A stretch of 64,000 bases of DNA from Chaunax sp. Z400 (lineage: Eukaryota; Chordata; Actinopteri; Lophiiformes; Chaunacidae). A model generated the notes under the pieces. The model ran no database searches. It had not been told where the DNA came from and was given only the letters and a program-made list of their open reading frames with translations. Shown here one piece after another: positions 15,301-26,689 of the stretch. The translations under genes were made by a program, and so were the position numbers. Where the stretch lies: assembly GCA_037577475.1 (NCBI GenBank), contig CM075197.1, positions 17,236,018 through 17,300,017 on the forward strand, written 5' to 3'. Numbering within the stretch: the stretch's first letter is position 1; the number at the start of each line of letters is the position of its first letter.

Positions 15301-18300
15301 AAATAATATTGCTTCATTTTAGATCATTTCTCATTAATTAATCAACATTCCTCATCAGGACTTTGTGTGCTCAACAGAGATATTTTTATTTCTGGTTTAT
15401 CAGTTTTAGTTGTAGAATCCTAAGTGAAAAGCTACAGAATGACACCCCTGCTTCAATGAGTAGCCAGCAAGCACACATACAGTATCTTTTAAGCAAAACA
15501 GTCAAACTGTAGACACACAGAATAGAGGTGTGCGTACAAGTTAATATTCATAATTTAGTGTTATTTTTGTCATTAAACGATCACACTTTTTACTCAAAAT
15601 CTCAAATATCCTTTTTGCTTTATTGCCACAGAAAGCCAAGCTGGGCCACGGTAAGAAAGTAAGCATGCCATCAGACCACCGGAGGTTCAGCCTTCCTTCA
15701 GGTAACGCGGACCGGGTACGACTGAGCGACTTCAACTTCCTGGCCCTGCTGGGGAAGGGCAGCTTTGGCAAGGTGAGAGCAAAGTCTGCAGTCATGATAC
15801 AAAAGGTCATTAATGCTTTGAAGTTTAAACAGAAGACAATTACTACCACCAGATATCACATCAACTACTGTGTGCGTCGTTCACTCAGTTCAGTTGGTTA
15901 CAACATACCGTATTTCAGTGTGGTGTTAATCTTTAATAGGAGAAAGCTTCTTACCTGGCTGGACTCATATGTACTACAGTAACATGCACACGAGGCCGTC
16001 TTGGCCTAAACTGAGAGCAAAGGATTTCAGATTAAAACACACACAGGGGCAATGTGACATCTGTTCTCAGCTCTATCTTTACATGCAAATAGTTGTTTGC
16101 TGCTGTAATAATGTACAAAATATCACACATTTAACCTTAAAATACAGCAGAATAAGATTCCCTGATAGTCAGTCTTGCTTTCAGAATCCCTGAATTGAAT
16201 AGAATAGAATAGAATAGAATAGAATAGAAAGCCTTATTGTCATTGTATATGCAAAATACACTGAAATCAAGAGTGTCACTCCTGTTGGTGCATAAGAATA
16301 AATAACAGATAAAATATAAACAAGATATAATATAAACAAAATAGTGTGCACACTATGTAAAAAACACACATTATTGCACTGATTGAAAATATAGACTATT
16401 AATAACAGTAACAGTGTCATGTCACCATATTGCACATTTTCCTGTATTGATTGCACAGTTCCCGGTAGTTATTATTAGTGTTTCATCGTGACCTTTGACC
16501 CGTGGAGTCTTCCTCAACCGCAGGTAATGCTGGCAGAGATGAAGTCAACGGAGGAGCTCTACGCCATCAAGATCCTGAAGAAAGACGTCGTGATCCAGGA
16601 TGATGATGTTGAATGTACGATGGTAGAGAAGAGGGTCTTGGCCCAGAGAGACAAGCCGCCCTTCCTCACACAGCTCCACTCCTGCTTCCAGACTGTGGTG
16701 TGTAAAAACCTCACGGTTTTATAAATTGCCTTACCTCCTTCTGCTCACACACAAAAATATCATTTTACCTTAATTAAAGGCCACTATTTCCCTGCCCTAT
16801 CTTTCATTCATCAGGAATCTCTTCAACCATTGCCATTTAAAACTGGTGTGTGTGTCTGTGTGTGTGTGTTTATGTGTTTGCCTTACATTCATTCCTTCAC
16901 CAGCACTCTCCAGAGAAAACTGATACAGAACTGAGACCACCTTTGAATACAAAGTCTCCAGTATGACGTCAACTCTGCATAGACAGGGTGACTCAAGGAG
17001 TCTTAAATAAAACCTATAATCACTGATCAAAGCTTCCTGACTTGTAATACAGGTACATGAAGTGACCACAGTCACTATACAGAAAGAACAGATCATGTCA
17101 GGTATTTGAATATATATTAACATTTACATCTGTATATACGTATATACTGTATGTTTTTGTAGCGTGCTCATGCTGCACTGTTCTTTGAGGAGCATCCATT
17201 CAGAGCTGCGTTTTGAACTCTAACATCCTTGTGTTTCTAGGATCGGCTGTACTTTGTGATGGAGTACATCAACGGGGGAGATCTCATGTATCATATCCAG
17301 CGGATGGGCAAATTCAAGGAACCACAGGCAGTGTAAGAAAACTTTATAGTTCCTTCACAGGCGCAACGACAAACTATTCAGCATGCAGTAGTTCAGCCCA
17401 TGCTCTATATTACAGTGATAATATGTAAGTTTGAAACTTTTAAGTATATTATGATATGAGTACCCAAGATGATGACCATCTGACGTTGTTATTCTTGTGT
17501 ACTGGTTTCTATTATTCATTAGAATCACTTCACTAACAATTTTAATTTGTGAAGGTGTGGATTTTTTTTTTCCGGTTTGCAACTTTGCAGGTTTTATGCT
17601 GCAGAGATTGCTGTCGGTTTGTTTTTCCTGCACCGAAAGGGAATCATCTACAGGTGGGTGAGCCGAAGAGAAACCAGTGAATGCAATGAAACGTGAATTG
17701 TTAGATGAAAAACAGACACACAGGCTGTTTACAGTGGGGGGGGGACAGAGAGACAGATAGATAGCAGGGGAACAGAAAGAATGAGAGATGAATAACGACT
17801 GATAAAATATGCAGGTCCGGAGAGACAGAAAAGAAAGATTAAAAATGGATGTATATATTTAACTTTTGCTGGTCTGTCCTTCCAGAGGATGCCTTCTAAA
17901 AGGAGGTGAATAGTAGCTTTAAGGTCCTCTTCAGCACTTAAATCAAGGAGTCACATCCATTCTTCATGTCATAGCTGCTTTATATTTGGCATCCTGGCAC
18001 TATTTTGTGACATAGCTGCCAGAATTGTTGAATGAGTGGAAGAAAATGAAGAAGTGAGGCATCAAACACATGTGGAGACACAGACTGAATTGCTAAAAAA
18101 GCGCAGATGAGGCAGCATGAGGGAAAACATATTTTCATCCCAATAAATGATTGTTTGTTTCCCAGATTAGGAGGTGTGCTGCAGGCAGATTAACCGCTCA
18201 GAGGGGTGGCAATAAGAGGGCAAGACTTTTCTGTGTTCCTCTTTAGTCTGGACGTAGACGCTCACAGCAGCACACAACAAGTATCAAAGTGGCCACAAAT

Positions 18301-21300
18301 CCACAAGGAAAAATGCATTCACACAACCTCCCTCTGCTGCAGGGATCTGAAGCTCGACAACGTGATGCTGGACTCCGAAGGTCACATCAAGATTGCAGAC
18401 TTTGGCATGTGTAAGGAGAACATGTATGAGGGCATGAGCACACGCACCTTCTGTGGCACCCCGGACTACATCGCACCAGAGGTGAGGGTGGGTTGTCCAG
18501 ATTACAGGAAGAGTAACACAAACTTTGGGATCTTATTTTTAGACCTTCATGTCCTGTCTGTTATGGATTTGATTTATAGTGAATTAAAACTGGTGACCTG
18601 TCCACGGTGTACAGTATCCAGTAACTCCAGTACACCCCCCCCCCCCCCAGCCCCCCCGTACCCTGTTGTATTTTGAATTAGCATAAATACAGACATTTCC
18701 ACTACAAATTAATGAAGAAAAAACAGAAATTGGTGCCTAAAAATCAGCAGAATGCAGTAAATGAAGAGTTAGAAAAATGTCCAGGGGGGAGGATCCCTCC
18801 TTAAATAAGAAACCAGCTTTAAAAAAAACTCATTACAGTGTTTTTTTTAATTAAATCAGGAGAGGGATTTCAACACGTGGACGTAGACAAGAACGTTGAG
18901 CAACAAATTATAACTTTGTGAACCGTATAAATTGCTGCATTTTCTGTCTCCATGAAATGCGAGGGCAGCTGTGACTTAGCACTTTGCTCGTGAGTCTGTT
19001 GGATTATTATTGTGTGTGTGTTTGTGTGTGTGAGGGAGGTGTAGGACGGTAAATTGGATGGTAGGAGAAAGCGCCTTTGTTATGGCAGCTCAAAATAGCT
19101 GACTGTATTTAATGGTGGTTGATTCGGTTCGAGTTTAGATGAGAGAAATGTTACTTTCGATGCTGCTGATCACAAGTCATCTGATATCGTTGCTGTAGCT
19201 CTCAGTGGTTGTATATCACACAGCATCATCTTTACCTGTCTGGCAGCAGTAACAAAGCCATGTATTATCCGTTCTACCTGTTATTGTATGTGCGTTTGTG
19301 TCCAAGTTTGACATTTTCTCCTTTTTCTCTCTGACAGATTATAGCATACCAACCTTATGGAAAATCAGTGGACTGGTGGGCTTATGGAGTTCTGCTGTAC
19401 GAGATGCTGGCAGGACAGGTAATATGTGGTTTTACTGCACCAGGTCTGTACGGGTTGGTTGTCATCCCTCAATATGGAGTGTACGTTTAGTTGTGTATAT
19501 CCATTAAGTTGTGCTGTAATGACACAAATCAATAATTGATATAAGAAAAAACAGATAACTAGTTCTAATTTTTCAAATAGAAGGATTTACTACATTTCTT
19601 TGTTTTGTATCTTTGAGTTTTGGACAGTTGGTCAGACAAAACAAGCAATTTTCTGATGAGCGTCTTTCACTACTTGACATTTTTGATTAAATGACAATGA
19701 CGGAAATAATTGCTAGTTTCAGACAGAGGGATGAGGAGAAAGAGTTGTAGTTCTTGTTTTCTAATAGGGTATAGACCAAATGATTACTCACTCATTCATA
19801 TAATTATATAATCAACATGTATTTCTATTGAACTAATTAGTTTCATCACTTAAGTTCAGCGTAGTAGGTTCCAAAGGTTCCACCAATAAATAAAAGAGCA
19901 TTAGACAACTGGTATGAGTAATAATTTGTTAATGCCTTATCAATATTTATAATACAACATATTATAATTTGTCATTTTATTGTCAAAGTGGCAATAAAAC
20001 AGTCCCAATAGCAAGTGTAATGACACAGGGAGGTTTATTTTTAATGCAAAATTAAAAAAGTGATTATAATCTGTGATTCTAATCACTGTGATCAACATGT
20101 GAGCTTGAAGCCACAATAAAACATCATCTTGACTGACAGTGAAATATTCAGACACTGAATGATCCAAATGTATTGTGTAGTCAAAGGGAAATATAATACA
20201 TATACCAACCATGAACAACAGAGGACCCCTCATTAAATATCTATGAGTACAAGACAGGGATTTAACAGACAGATGTGACACCCACAGCTGCTTTGTTACC
20301 TTTGTCATCTCTATCTTGTCAGGCTTCACAGAACAACCCTCTAGCAGTAAGATGTCATTTATCTATTTTGTGCTTGTCTCTCTCTTCAGCCACCGTTTGA
20401 TGGAGAGGATGAAGACGAGCTCTTCCAGTCCATCATGGAGCACAACGTGTCCTACCCCAAGTCCATGTCTAAAGAGGCCGTGTCCATCTGCAAGGGAGTA
20501 AGTACTGTACTGTACTTTCAGAGACTTGAAATGTACATGGTACATCACAGTAATCATTTTGTCATCTTTATTTTTAAGTTAAATTATCAATGTCTCAATA
20601 TAACAAGAGAACAGCAAAAAAAAAAAATTAACTAAAACCTTTGAAATTTTCTGAATAGTTTTTTTTTTATGTTAATGCATTTAGCAGCACTTGTTCTTCT
20701 CATACCTGTGCATGACTTTAGTGACATCATCACAATTAATCCTCACGGTAGCCATGATTATGGTTATTTACCATAAAGGAAATGAGTTTTCAGAGTCAAT
20801 TCACACCACAGAGAAGATTCAATTAAGATCCTGGCGCAGACTGGCCAAGTCTTTTAATAACATAGCGTGCCTTCATTTATTATAATATGTCACCCTGTAG
20901 ACGCATCCAGCCATGAAGATATCATTCATCATCTTAGAGCCACTGACAAAGGAGATAATCCTCATTCTTCTTATTGTTTGCTTCACATCTCATTTGCAAA
21001 AAAATGATTCATGATTGAAATTAAAAGTGGCATCTGAATCAGAAATTGAGCCATGAAAAGGCAGGATAATTTCCTGCTGCTAATTTGAAGCTAAACAAGT
21101 GAAAACGGTGTCAGACTGGCTCTGCATAATGTAATGCAAAAAAAAAAAAGAATCACTGGCCCACTGACAGATTCAGAGAGACCTTTTCTTTCCTTAAAGC
21201 AGCTAACTGCATGTGTCACATGCCCCTCATCCACCTCTGTTTGTCACCAGCTGATGACCAAGCACCCGTCGAAGCGTCTCGGCTGTGGCCCAGAGGGGGA

Positions 21301-23152
21301 GATGGACATCAGGGAGCAGGCTTTCTTCAGACGCATCGACTGGGAGCGCCTGGCAAACAGAGAGATCCAGCCGCCGTTTAAACCCAAAGTGGTGAGTGAT
21401 GCCGTGTGTGCATGCGTGTAAGAGAGATGTTTATATATACTGCACACAGCTGGGCTTTCAAAGTGGTACAGAAACATCAAATTGATTGTAGATTTGTTTC
21501 AAAGTTTCAGTCTTTTTGATTCAAAATTCACTTTTTGTTTCCTCAGACAGTAACAAAAATAACCAGTTGTTTACTAACATCTTTGGCAGACAATGTGTCT
21601 GATTCAACCATGTCAAACTGCTAAAACCACATACCAGCTGAACCCATCACTTACACTAAAATCTCTCTATGAGGAGATTCTTCAGCGCCAGTATAGAACC
21701 ACATGTTTGCAGCAGAACTATTTCAATGCATGTGAAGCAACTTAAGCAACTATGCATGTTAAAAAATAAATTCCAGAAACATTGTTAGACAGGAAGATCA
21801 CCACTCTTGTCTGTCTTTAGCTCAACTTGTCAAACCTCAGCCCAGAGCTAGAAATGCCTTATATGTACATGTTCAAAGTAAAATAGGTGCATTTTTCCAG
21901 ATGCAGAAAAAGATTATGGATGATGTCAGAAAGAAATGACACCAAATTACCAGAAAATCTGTGCAATTCTTGAATTCGTCACTGATGAAGAATAGAAATG
22001 TTTCCTCTTTCATGTGTGTGTGTATATGCATGAATTGGTGGGTATTCATCTTCACCCATTGTAATAGTTTATGTGGACCCAGAGGAGATTGAGACTCAGC
22101 TGTAGCTACCAGCTCTGCTGCCTCTGACACCTAAACCTCCTCCTGTCACCACAAAAATAAACGTATTTCTGTTTGCGGACCCCCCACCTCCTCCATTCCC
22201 TCACTGCCCACAGCGCCCGAAGCAACACAAGCGCTGCCACTGAGGATTAAAAATAGCTCTCTAAGAGCAGAGTTCCCTTCATTCCAAACAAGGGCCACAG
22301 TAAATGCAGGGTTAGACAGCGGATGTATCCGTCTCCTCTCATGGAGGGGGGGGGGGGAGGAAGACATTGCTAAAAGTGGATCCATCTATTCAGTGGGGTT
22401 TGTGTGGCGTATCAATTGTGAGCTCATACACTGCGTCATTAATTGGTCTGAGGGGACTGGCAAATAAAGATCCCCCTGAGGGTTTATGGCTTTGCTTCTG
22501 TAATATTACAAGAAAAAAAAAACACAGCAGGCACTGAGATCCTCCCACATTTGTTTTTTTTCTGTGCATCACTCATTCTGGAGGAATTTGTCTCGCTTCC
22601 TTGTGAAAGTGCCGTGACTGTGCTGATACTATGCATTACACAGAGCAATATCCATATATATTCAGCTGCTTGAGACACATGACAGCCCCGAGTGGAGCTG
22701 CACACTGATGCTGATGACCTCCACTGTGGATGCTCAGGGTTAGCTCCTAATCTAATTACAACTTCTGCTTGGCTACACATTGGGCTTCGACATTTCCCTG
22801 CACCACCTTCCCTCTGGGACTAACTGGGAAGCTTTCTAATAAAAGACTTGGTACTGACTGAGGAAAAAGGCTTTGTACTATCCTGTCAAAGTTAACCAAA
22901 CCGCTTTATGTAATGCTTTACAGTCCAACAATCGAATAAACGATTAATCCACCCCACCTTTCTAATTAAAAAAAAAATCTCTTTCAGTGTGGCAAAGGAG
23001 CAGAAAACTTCGACAAGTTTTTCACGCGTACGCAGCCTGTGCTGACCCCTCCCGACCACCTGGTCATCGCCAACATCGACCAGAGCGAGTTCGCAGGCTT
23101 CTCCTACATGAACCCCCAGTTCATCCATCCATCTTTGCACAGCGTTGTATGA
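9231..23152 (+). CDS. prkca: Protein kinase C alpha (conventional PKC), partial, 12 exons
   Basis: Serine/threonine kinase activated by Ca2+, phosphatidylserine and diacylglycerol at the plasma membrane. The coding join is 9231-9387, 9550-9684, 10969-11062, 15632-15772, 16524-16697, 17241-17332, 17591-17653, 18343-18481, 19338-19418, 20390-20497, 21251-21391, 22988-23152. All phases join without a stop, giving about 495 residues. This matches the part of the roughly 672-residue mammalian protein from the early C2 domain onward. Visible marks are C2 Asp ligands (MDPNGLSDPY, WDWDRTTRND), the glycine loop GKGSFGKV, the AIK lysine, YRDLKLDN, DFG, TFCGTPDYIAPE, turn motif LTPPD and hydrophobic motif FAGFSYMNPQF. 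The stretch REIQPPFKPKVCGKGAENF and the S-V-V end fit the alpha isoform better than beta or gamma. N-terminal pseudosubstrate and C1 exons lie upstream of the window. A teleost co-ortholog letter (a or b) cannot be assigned. Confidence 0.95.
9550..9684 (+). CDS. prkca: prkca exon: C2 domain, third Ca2+-binding loop
   Basis: 135 bp between CATTCAG and a GTCAGT donor. The first base completes a Phe codon, followed by KLKASDKDRRLSVEIWDWDR and onward to NCGW. The Asp residues of WDWDRTTRND are the loop-3 Ca2+ ligands of conventional PKCs. The intron before it is only 162 bp. Confidence 0.95.
9919..10130. repeat. Degenerate teleost interspersed repeat
   Basis: Carries AAAAAAAGTTTGAACATTAT, GCAAAATATCAATAAT, and later GAATTTGATGCCTGCAACAA with AAGTCGGGACGGGGAC. 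These resemble, in order and spacing, a very common fish repeat whose intact copies repeat AAAGTTGGGAC. Class is not asserted. Confidence 0.5.
10969..11062 (+). CDS. prkca: prkca exon: end of C2 domain into hinge
   Basis: 94 bp after CTCCCAG and before GTGAGA. Its first base completes a Trp codon, followed by YKLLNQEEGEYYNVPIPE and onward to LRQKFE. One residue shorter than my recollection of the mammalian sequence, in the acidic stretch after PIPE. Confidence 0.95.
11063..15631 (+). other. prkca: Large prkca intron (4.6 kb)
   Basis: The longest prkca intron fully inside the window, between the C2-end exon and the hinge exon. It contains one member of a diverged repeat pair (11489-11710), short CAA- and TTA-rich runs (14327-14341, 14475-14500) and otherwise unique AT-rich sequence. 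No exon recognised. Confidence 0.8.
11489..11710. repeat. Copy 1 of a diverged dispersed repeat
   Basis: From CACCTAAAAGCAACAGTTCC to ATCAGCACAGTTT it aligns along its length with 35189-35384 in the same orientation. Shared blocks include CTAAAAGCAA, GTTTGA-CCTCATAATA, GACCATGAAA, TAGCTCAGTAACTTT and ATCAGCACAGTTT. Confidence 0.75.
15632..15772 (+). CDS. prkca: prkca exon: V3 hinge and glycine-rich loop
   Basis: 141 bp (47 codons) after TTGCCACAG and before GTGAGA. It starts KAKLGHGKK and ends LLGKGSFGK, so the ATP-binding glycine loop is split from its following Val by the intron. The variable hinge contains DHRRFSLPSGNADRVRL, which differs from the mammalian hinge and includes an Arg-Arg-Phe-Ser motif. 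Confidence 0.95.
16197..16450 (-). repeat. Possible LINE 3'-end fragment with (GAATA)n tail
   Basis: A GAATA pentamer array (16197-16228) abuts AAGCCTTATTGTCATTGTAT and AAATACACTGAAATCAAGAG. In fish genomes this layout often marks the 3' end of a non-LTR retrotransposon, here reading on the minus strand. The distal boundary is a guess. Confidence 0.45.
16524..16697 (+). CDS. prkca: prkca exon: kinase N-lobe with catalytic lysine
   Basis: 174 bp (58 codons) after CAACCGCAG, ending before GTGTGT. It encodes VMLAEMKSTEELYAIKILKK and onward to HSCFQTV. AIK holds the ATP-anchoring lysine and VECTMVEKRV the helix C glutamate. Confidence 0.96.
17241..17332 (+). CDS. prkca: prkca exon: kinase hinge between lobes
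   Basis: 92 bp after GTTTCTAG, ending before GTAAG. It encodes DRLYFVMEYINGGDLMYHIQ and onward to KEPQAV, the last codon being split. VMEY is the adenine-contacting hinge. Confidence 0.96.
17591..17653 (+). CDS. prkca: prkca exon: kinase helix E
   Basis: 63 bp after CTTTGCAG, ending before GTGGGT. It encodes FYAAEIAVGLFFLHRKGIIY and the first two bases of the Arg of the catalytic YRD motif, so the catalytic loop is split across introns as in other conventional PKC genes. Confidence 0.95.
18343..18481 (+). CDS. prkca: prkca exon: catalytic loop and activation segment
   Basis: 139 bp after CTGCTGCAG, ending before GTGAGG. It encodes DLKLDNVMLDSEGHIKIADF, then GMCKENMYEGMSTRTFCGTP and DYIAPE. 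It contains the catalytic Asp, the Mg-binding DFG, and the PDK1 target Thr in RTFCGT. Confidence 0.97.
18633..18657. repeat. Poly-C tract
   Basis: C-rich run with one AG interruption in a prkca intron, shortly after the activation-segment exon. Confidence 0.9.
19338..19418 (+). CDS. prkca: prkca exon: kinase C-lobe (APE+ region)
   Basis: 81 bp (27 codons) after CTGACAG, ending before GTAATA. It encodes IIAYQPYGKSVDWWAYGVLL and YEMLAGQ, a segment nearly invariant among conventional PKCs. Confidence 0.97.
20390..20497 (+). CDS. prkca: prkca exon: kinase C-lobe
   Basis: 108 bp (36 codons) after CTCTTCAG, ending before GTAAGT. It encodes PPFDGEDEDELFQSIMEHNV, then SYPKSMSKEAVSICKG. Confidence 0.97.
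21251..21391 (+). CDS. prkca: prkca exon: end of kinase core, start of C-tail
   Basis: 141 bp (47 codons) after GTCACCAG, ending before GTGAGT. It encodes LMTKHPSKRLGCGPEGEMDI, then REQAFFRRIDWERLANREIQ and PPFKPKV. PPFKPKV favours alpha over beta (PPYKPK). Confidence 0.97.
22988..23152 (+). CDS. prkca: prkca terminal coding exon: turn and hydrophobic motifs, stop
   Basis: 165 bp after CTCTTTCAG, ending with TGA at 23150-23152. It encodes CGKGAENFDKFFTRTQPVLT and onward to the end HPSLHSVV. The Thr of LTPPD is the turn-motif phosphosite and the Ser of GFSYMNPQF the hydrophobic-motif phosphosite. The final S-V-V keeps the class I PDZ ligand pattern that in mammalian PKC alpha binds PICK1. Confidence 0.96.
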   Translation, partial: CGKGAENFDKFFTRTQPVLTPPDHLVIANIDQSEFAGFSYMNPQFIHPSLHSVV

Positions 23153-24688
23153 GGAGAGAGGAGAAAAGCATGGACTGTCGCTGACTACGACTACAGGATC
23201 CTTCCAGACTCCAACGAACGTCCCGCCGTCTCAAGATCCATATTATCCTCTACAGTATTCTGTCGACTAGTTTTCAATATCTGTGTACAGAAATAAGAGT
23301 AGAGCCAAGTTTTAAAACAATGTTTGTGGGCGAGGAGAAAGCATATGGCACTGATGTCTTTACCTTTTTTTTCCCATACATCTCATGGTATGTTCTTTAT
23401 TCTGAATCTGTGTTTGTGTTTCCCTCCAAACCTGCAGCCTTTTCTTGTGTATGAATGTGTCTATTAGTTACTATCTTATTAGGTATTAAAGATGCAAGAC
23501 CGACTCATGTTGCCCCGTCTTACTGCGCAACAATCTGCAATGCACGACAAGAACGGAACATACTTTTCTGCTCTGTCTCGGCTTTACCTTTTTCTGAGTC
23601 GCTACATGTGTATTTTATATTTATATACTAAAAAAGGTAGTATACTGTTACATGAGTGCCAAAGTAGGAGTGGAGAGAAAACATTTCTATTCTTAATACC
23701 TTATTCCTTGTAATGTTTTTTCCCTCCTGGCTTTCCAAGCACCGTCAACACACTAAAACCCCTGAACAGGGAGCGTTTATATCTGTTGTTTTGTATGATG
23801 TGGAGCTAAACTATATATAATTCAACACTGAGAACCAGAAGCACATCATGCTTACAGTTACAATCTATGGGCCTGTTTCAGTGCAGTGGGTGTTGCCTCC
23901 AGGATGCGTCGACTATATAGGGTCAGAAAACTGTGGATCAAAAGAGACGATGTTTTAAAGTACAAAGATGCTGTTTCCATATGCACAAAGCAGATCTCTG
24001 TTGCATGCTTATTTTCTGACTCTGTATGAGCAGTAGAGTCTAGGATGCAGTACACATCTGGTATCATTGTAAAGTTTAGTATTATGATATGAACTGTGTT
24101 AATATATAATTGTTGTATGTTTAGAGGAGTCTTGTTCTGAAGAACATTTTCTAACCGTTACAGGGGGAAAAAAGAAGGAAAAAAAAGTTTACTTCTGTTT
24201 TGTGTTCTGGCTCAATTCAATTTTTCAGTCCAGAGGGATGTCCAAACCCTCTATATGTATGTCAAGCATTTTTTGTAAATATGTTTCAAAAAGAGAAGAT
24301 ACTTACAAATTTTATACTATGAAATGAATGTGCTTTTACTATGGTAGATAGTTTGAACATTTCTATGTTTAGATTACCCCTGAATTATAATGTTTGGCTG
24401 AATCTTTGGTAGCTTCGGTATCAGCAAACCTTGTTATATGTATTTCCACTATTTATCCATTATTTTCTACTACTCACTGTCATAGAGAATATGCAGCAAC
24501 TACTGTGCGTGAAGCAGTTAAATCTCCTCTTGCCTTGGTCACCCCAGCACTGACTACTTCTGTGTTCCAAATCTGAGTGATGGTATGAGGAGGTCAGAAC
24601 CCTCAGCCCTTTCTTGTGTATATTGTGTGCATGCATGAGGCAAGGCCTGGTTAAAGCATTAGAAAGACCCCTGCATGATACAGAGACA

Positions 24689-24692
24689 CCCC

Positions 24693-24723
<31 letters not shown>

Positions 24724-24726
24724 ACC
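24689..24726. repeat. Compound (C)n(CA)n tract in prkca 3' UTR
   Basis: About 20 consecutive C followed by eight CA units, inside the inferred 3' UTR. Confidence 0.95.
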
Positions 24727-25287
24727 TGTGTGGAGTATGGAGTTTTCAAGACTTGAGACAAATCCTTCCAACAAGCATCGTGTGCTTTCTCTGCTAATCG
24801 TCTCCTCTCATTTATGTCGCTCAACTTGTTTGACTAAAATGCTCAGATATAAACAGACAGTATACAAATATGTGTGAAATGCTTCTGTTGGCTTCTTGTT
24901 CGCTGGGGCCAAGTTGAGTCTTTTTGTTTCCAGGCAGGTGTGTGTCCAGCTGTATTTTTCTTTCTTGAGAGACACACAAAGGTGCAACAGTGACGTTTGA
25001 TAAAACTGCCAAATTTAGGACTTGTTACAGGTCTTGATCCCTGAATCAGTTACTTAGCTGTCACATCTGGACCAAAATGAGATTTTTAAGAGAAAACTGA
25101 ATGTTTACATGTCTCACATTGAGAATTGAAAACTGTTGGACCCATGACAGAATTAAGGCTTGTCAGGGTAAAGTACCACTACAAGCTTTAGTCAGAGCCA
25201 CAGGGATGTTTGTATGCGGCCCCTGCTTTTGTTAACCTGATTCTTCTCAATCCTCTGTTCATTGTGGTATGATGAGTACTGTGTACA

Positions 25288-25293
25288 AATAAA
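25288..25293 (+). promoter_or_regulatory. prkca: Polyadenylation signal AATAAA for prkca
   Basis: Canonical hexamer in GTACAAATAAAGAATC, placed downstream of the prkca stop and upstream of cacng5, on the coding strand. Assignment rests on position only. Confidence 0.6.
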
Positions 25294-26614
25294 GAATCAA
25301 AAACATATTCATCTGCACTGTTTTATTCTGAGGGAACTATTTAGTCTGCAGTGACTGTTGGTGGTTTATTGATAAAGCACTTGTCTTGAGGGACATAGAA
25401 ACATCATCTGATCTAATTGATATTTGTTTATTAGAGTATGGAATTTGTATAATTGGAAAATTCTATAGGTTCCATAATTGGCAATCCACCTCTCTTCTAA
25501 TGTGTGAGTTGTTTGATTTATTATTGCTCCATAATGATATTGAGGTTTGAATTGAGCTACATGATAAACAAATGTACTAATTGTTAAAAGAGTCAAATAA
25601 CGGTACACTTCCTAACCACCATGAATTCACATATTGACATACCTCCCCTCAGGAGGTCAGTGGTCATGCTGTCCACTGGAGGGGGTCAGTGTGATGAATT
25701 ATTGACAAATCAACAAATGCATTAGAATAAACACCAGCTAAATACACTCCGTGACCATTTTATTTTACCGTTACACAATGTAATGCAATCCATAACAACA
25801 GCTCTGCCACATATTCCATCTTTACAAAGCTTAGACTGTAACAGCCAGATTTTTGTTCAACCACTCTCAGAGTTGTTAATTCATATTATATTACGGAGAT
25901 CATTTATTACTGAGAATTATTATTAACATGAAGCTCTACAGCACATATATGCCATAGGGTATGTCTCATACCATCCTGTCATTCACACCTCTCACACATG
26001 CACAGTCTTAATTTGCTGCCATCATTGTCTGTTAATTAAGATATCAGCTGTTCTCATCTCATCACATCTGTCCAATAGTCATTCTGTCATTCACGTTGCT
26101 GTCATGCGCACCCTCCACCTCCACATCACCGCCCAGTCCTCACAGATTCACCAACTTTCATCAGCCTCATTAGTCTCAGCAGAGTCATCAGTCACCACCA
26201 CCTGGACTCCTGCTCAGGACAGATGCTCTTCTGTCTCAATCTCTCCCAAAGAGTCTAAGCGCTAACGTCTTTCAGACAGACTAGTTATCACATATAACTT
26301 GCTGTAATAAACAACTCTGTTAACTTTATTTACTTGTCTCTTCTGGTTTGAAAACATCATGTCATCTTTGTAAAGGTAGAATTTGTGGCTTAACCTTTGT
26401 ATTAAACGTTGTTACTGTTACCGATGTTTAACGAATTCATAGAGGTTTTATTAACCTTTAAAAAGGCCACATATTGCATTGTATACATCCCAAAAGGTAA
26501 AAGGTTTGATGAAAACAAGACCTCTTAATACCGCTGACAAATTTAAAATATATCATCTCAACAAGCAGCTGTCTCTCTTCCTGTGAGAGCTAAATGGAGC
26601 TGTCCTCAGTGCTG

Positions 26615-26616
<2 letters not shown>

Positions 26617-26668
<52 letters not shown>
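26617..26668. repeat. (TC)26 tract upstream of cacng5
   Basis: Perfect TC run followed by imperfect TC to 26678, directly before the candidate first exon of cacng5. Reads as GAGA on the other strand. Confidence 0.95.
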
Positions 26669-26671
<3 letters not shown>

Positions 26672-26689
26672 CTCTCTCGGTGTGTTTGC

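Larger units (their letters stand above)
23153..25310 (+). other. prkca: prkca 3' UTR
   Basis: Unspliced, AT-rich sequence following the stop codon. A strong AATAAA sits at 25288 after about 2.1 kb, followed by a T-rich segment. It contains a poly-C/CA tract at 24689-24726. An ATTAAA near 23484 could serve as a proximal site. The end coordinate is inferred, about 15-20 bases past the signal. Confidence 0.65.

Noticed and set aside
9231..23152. Assignment of the kinase to PKC beta or gamma
   Set aside because: PPFKPKV, CGKGAENFDKFF and the terminal S-V-V fit alpha; linkage to cacng5 also fits the alpha locus.
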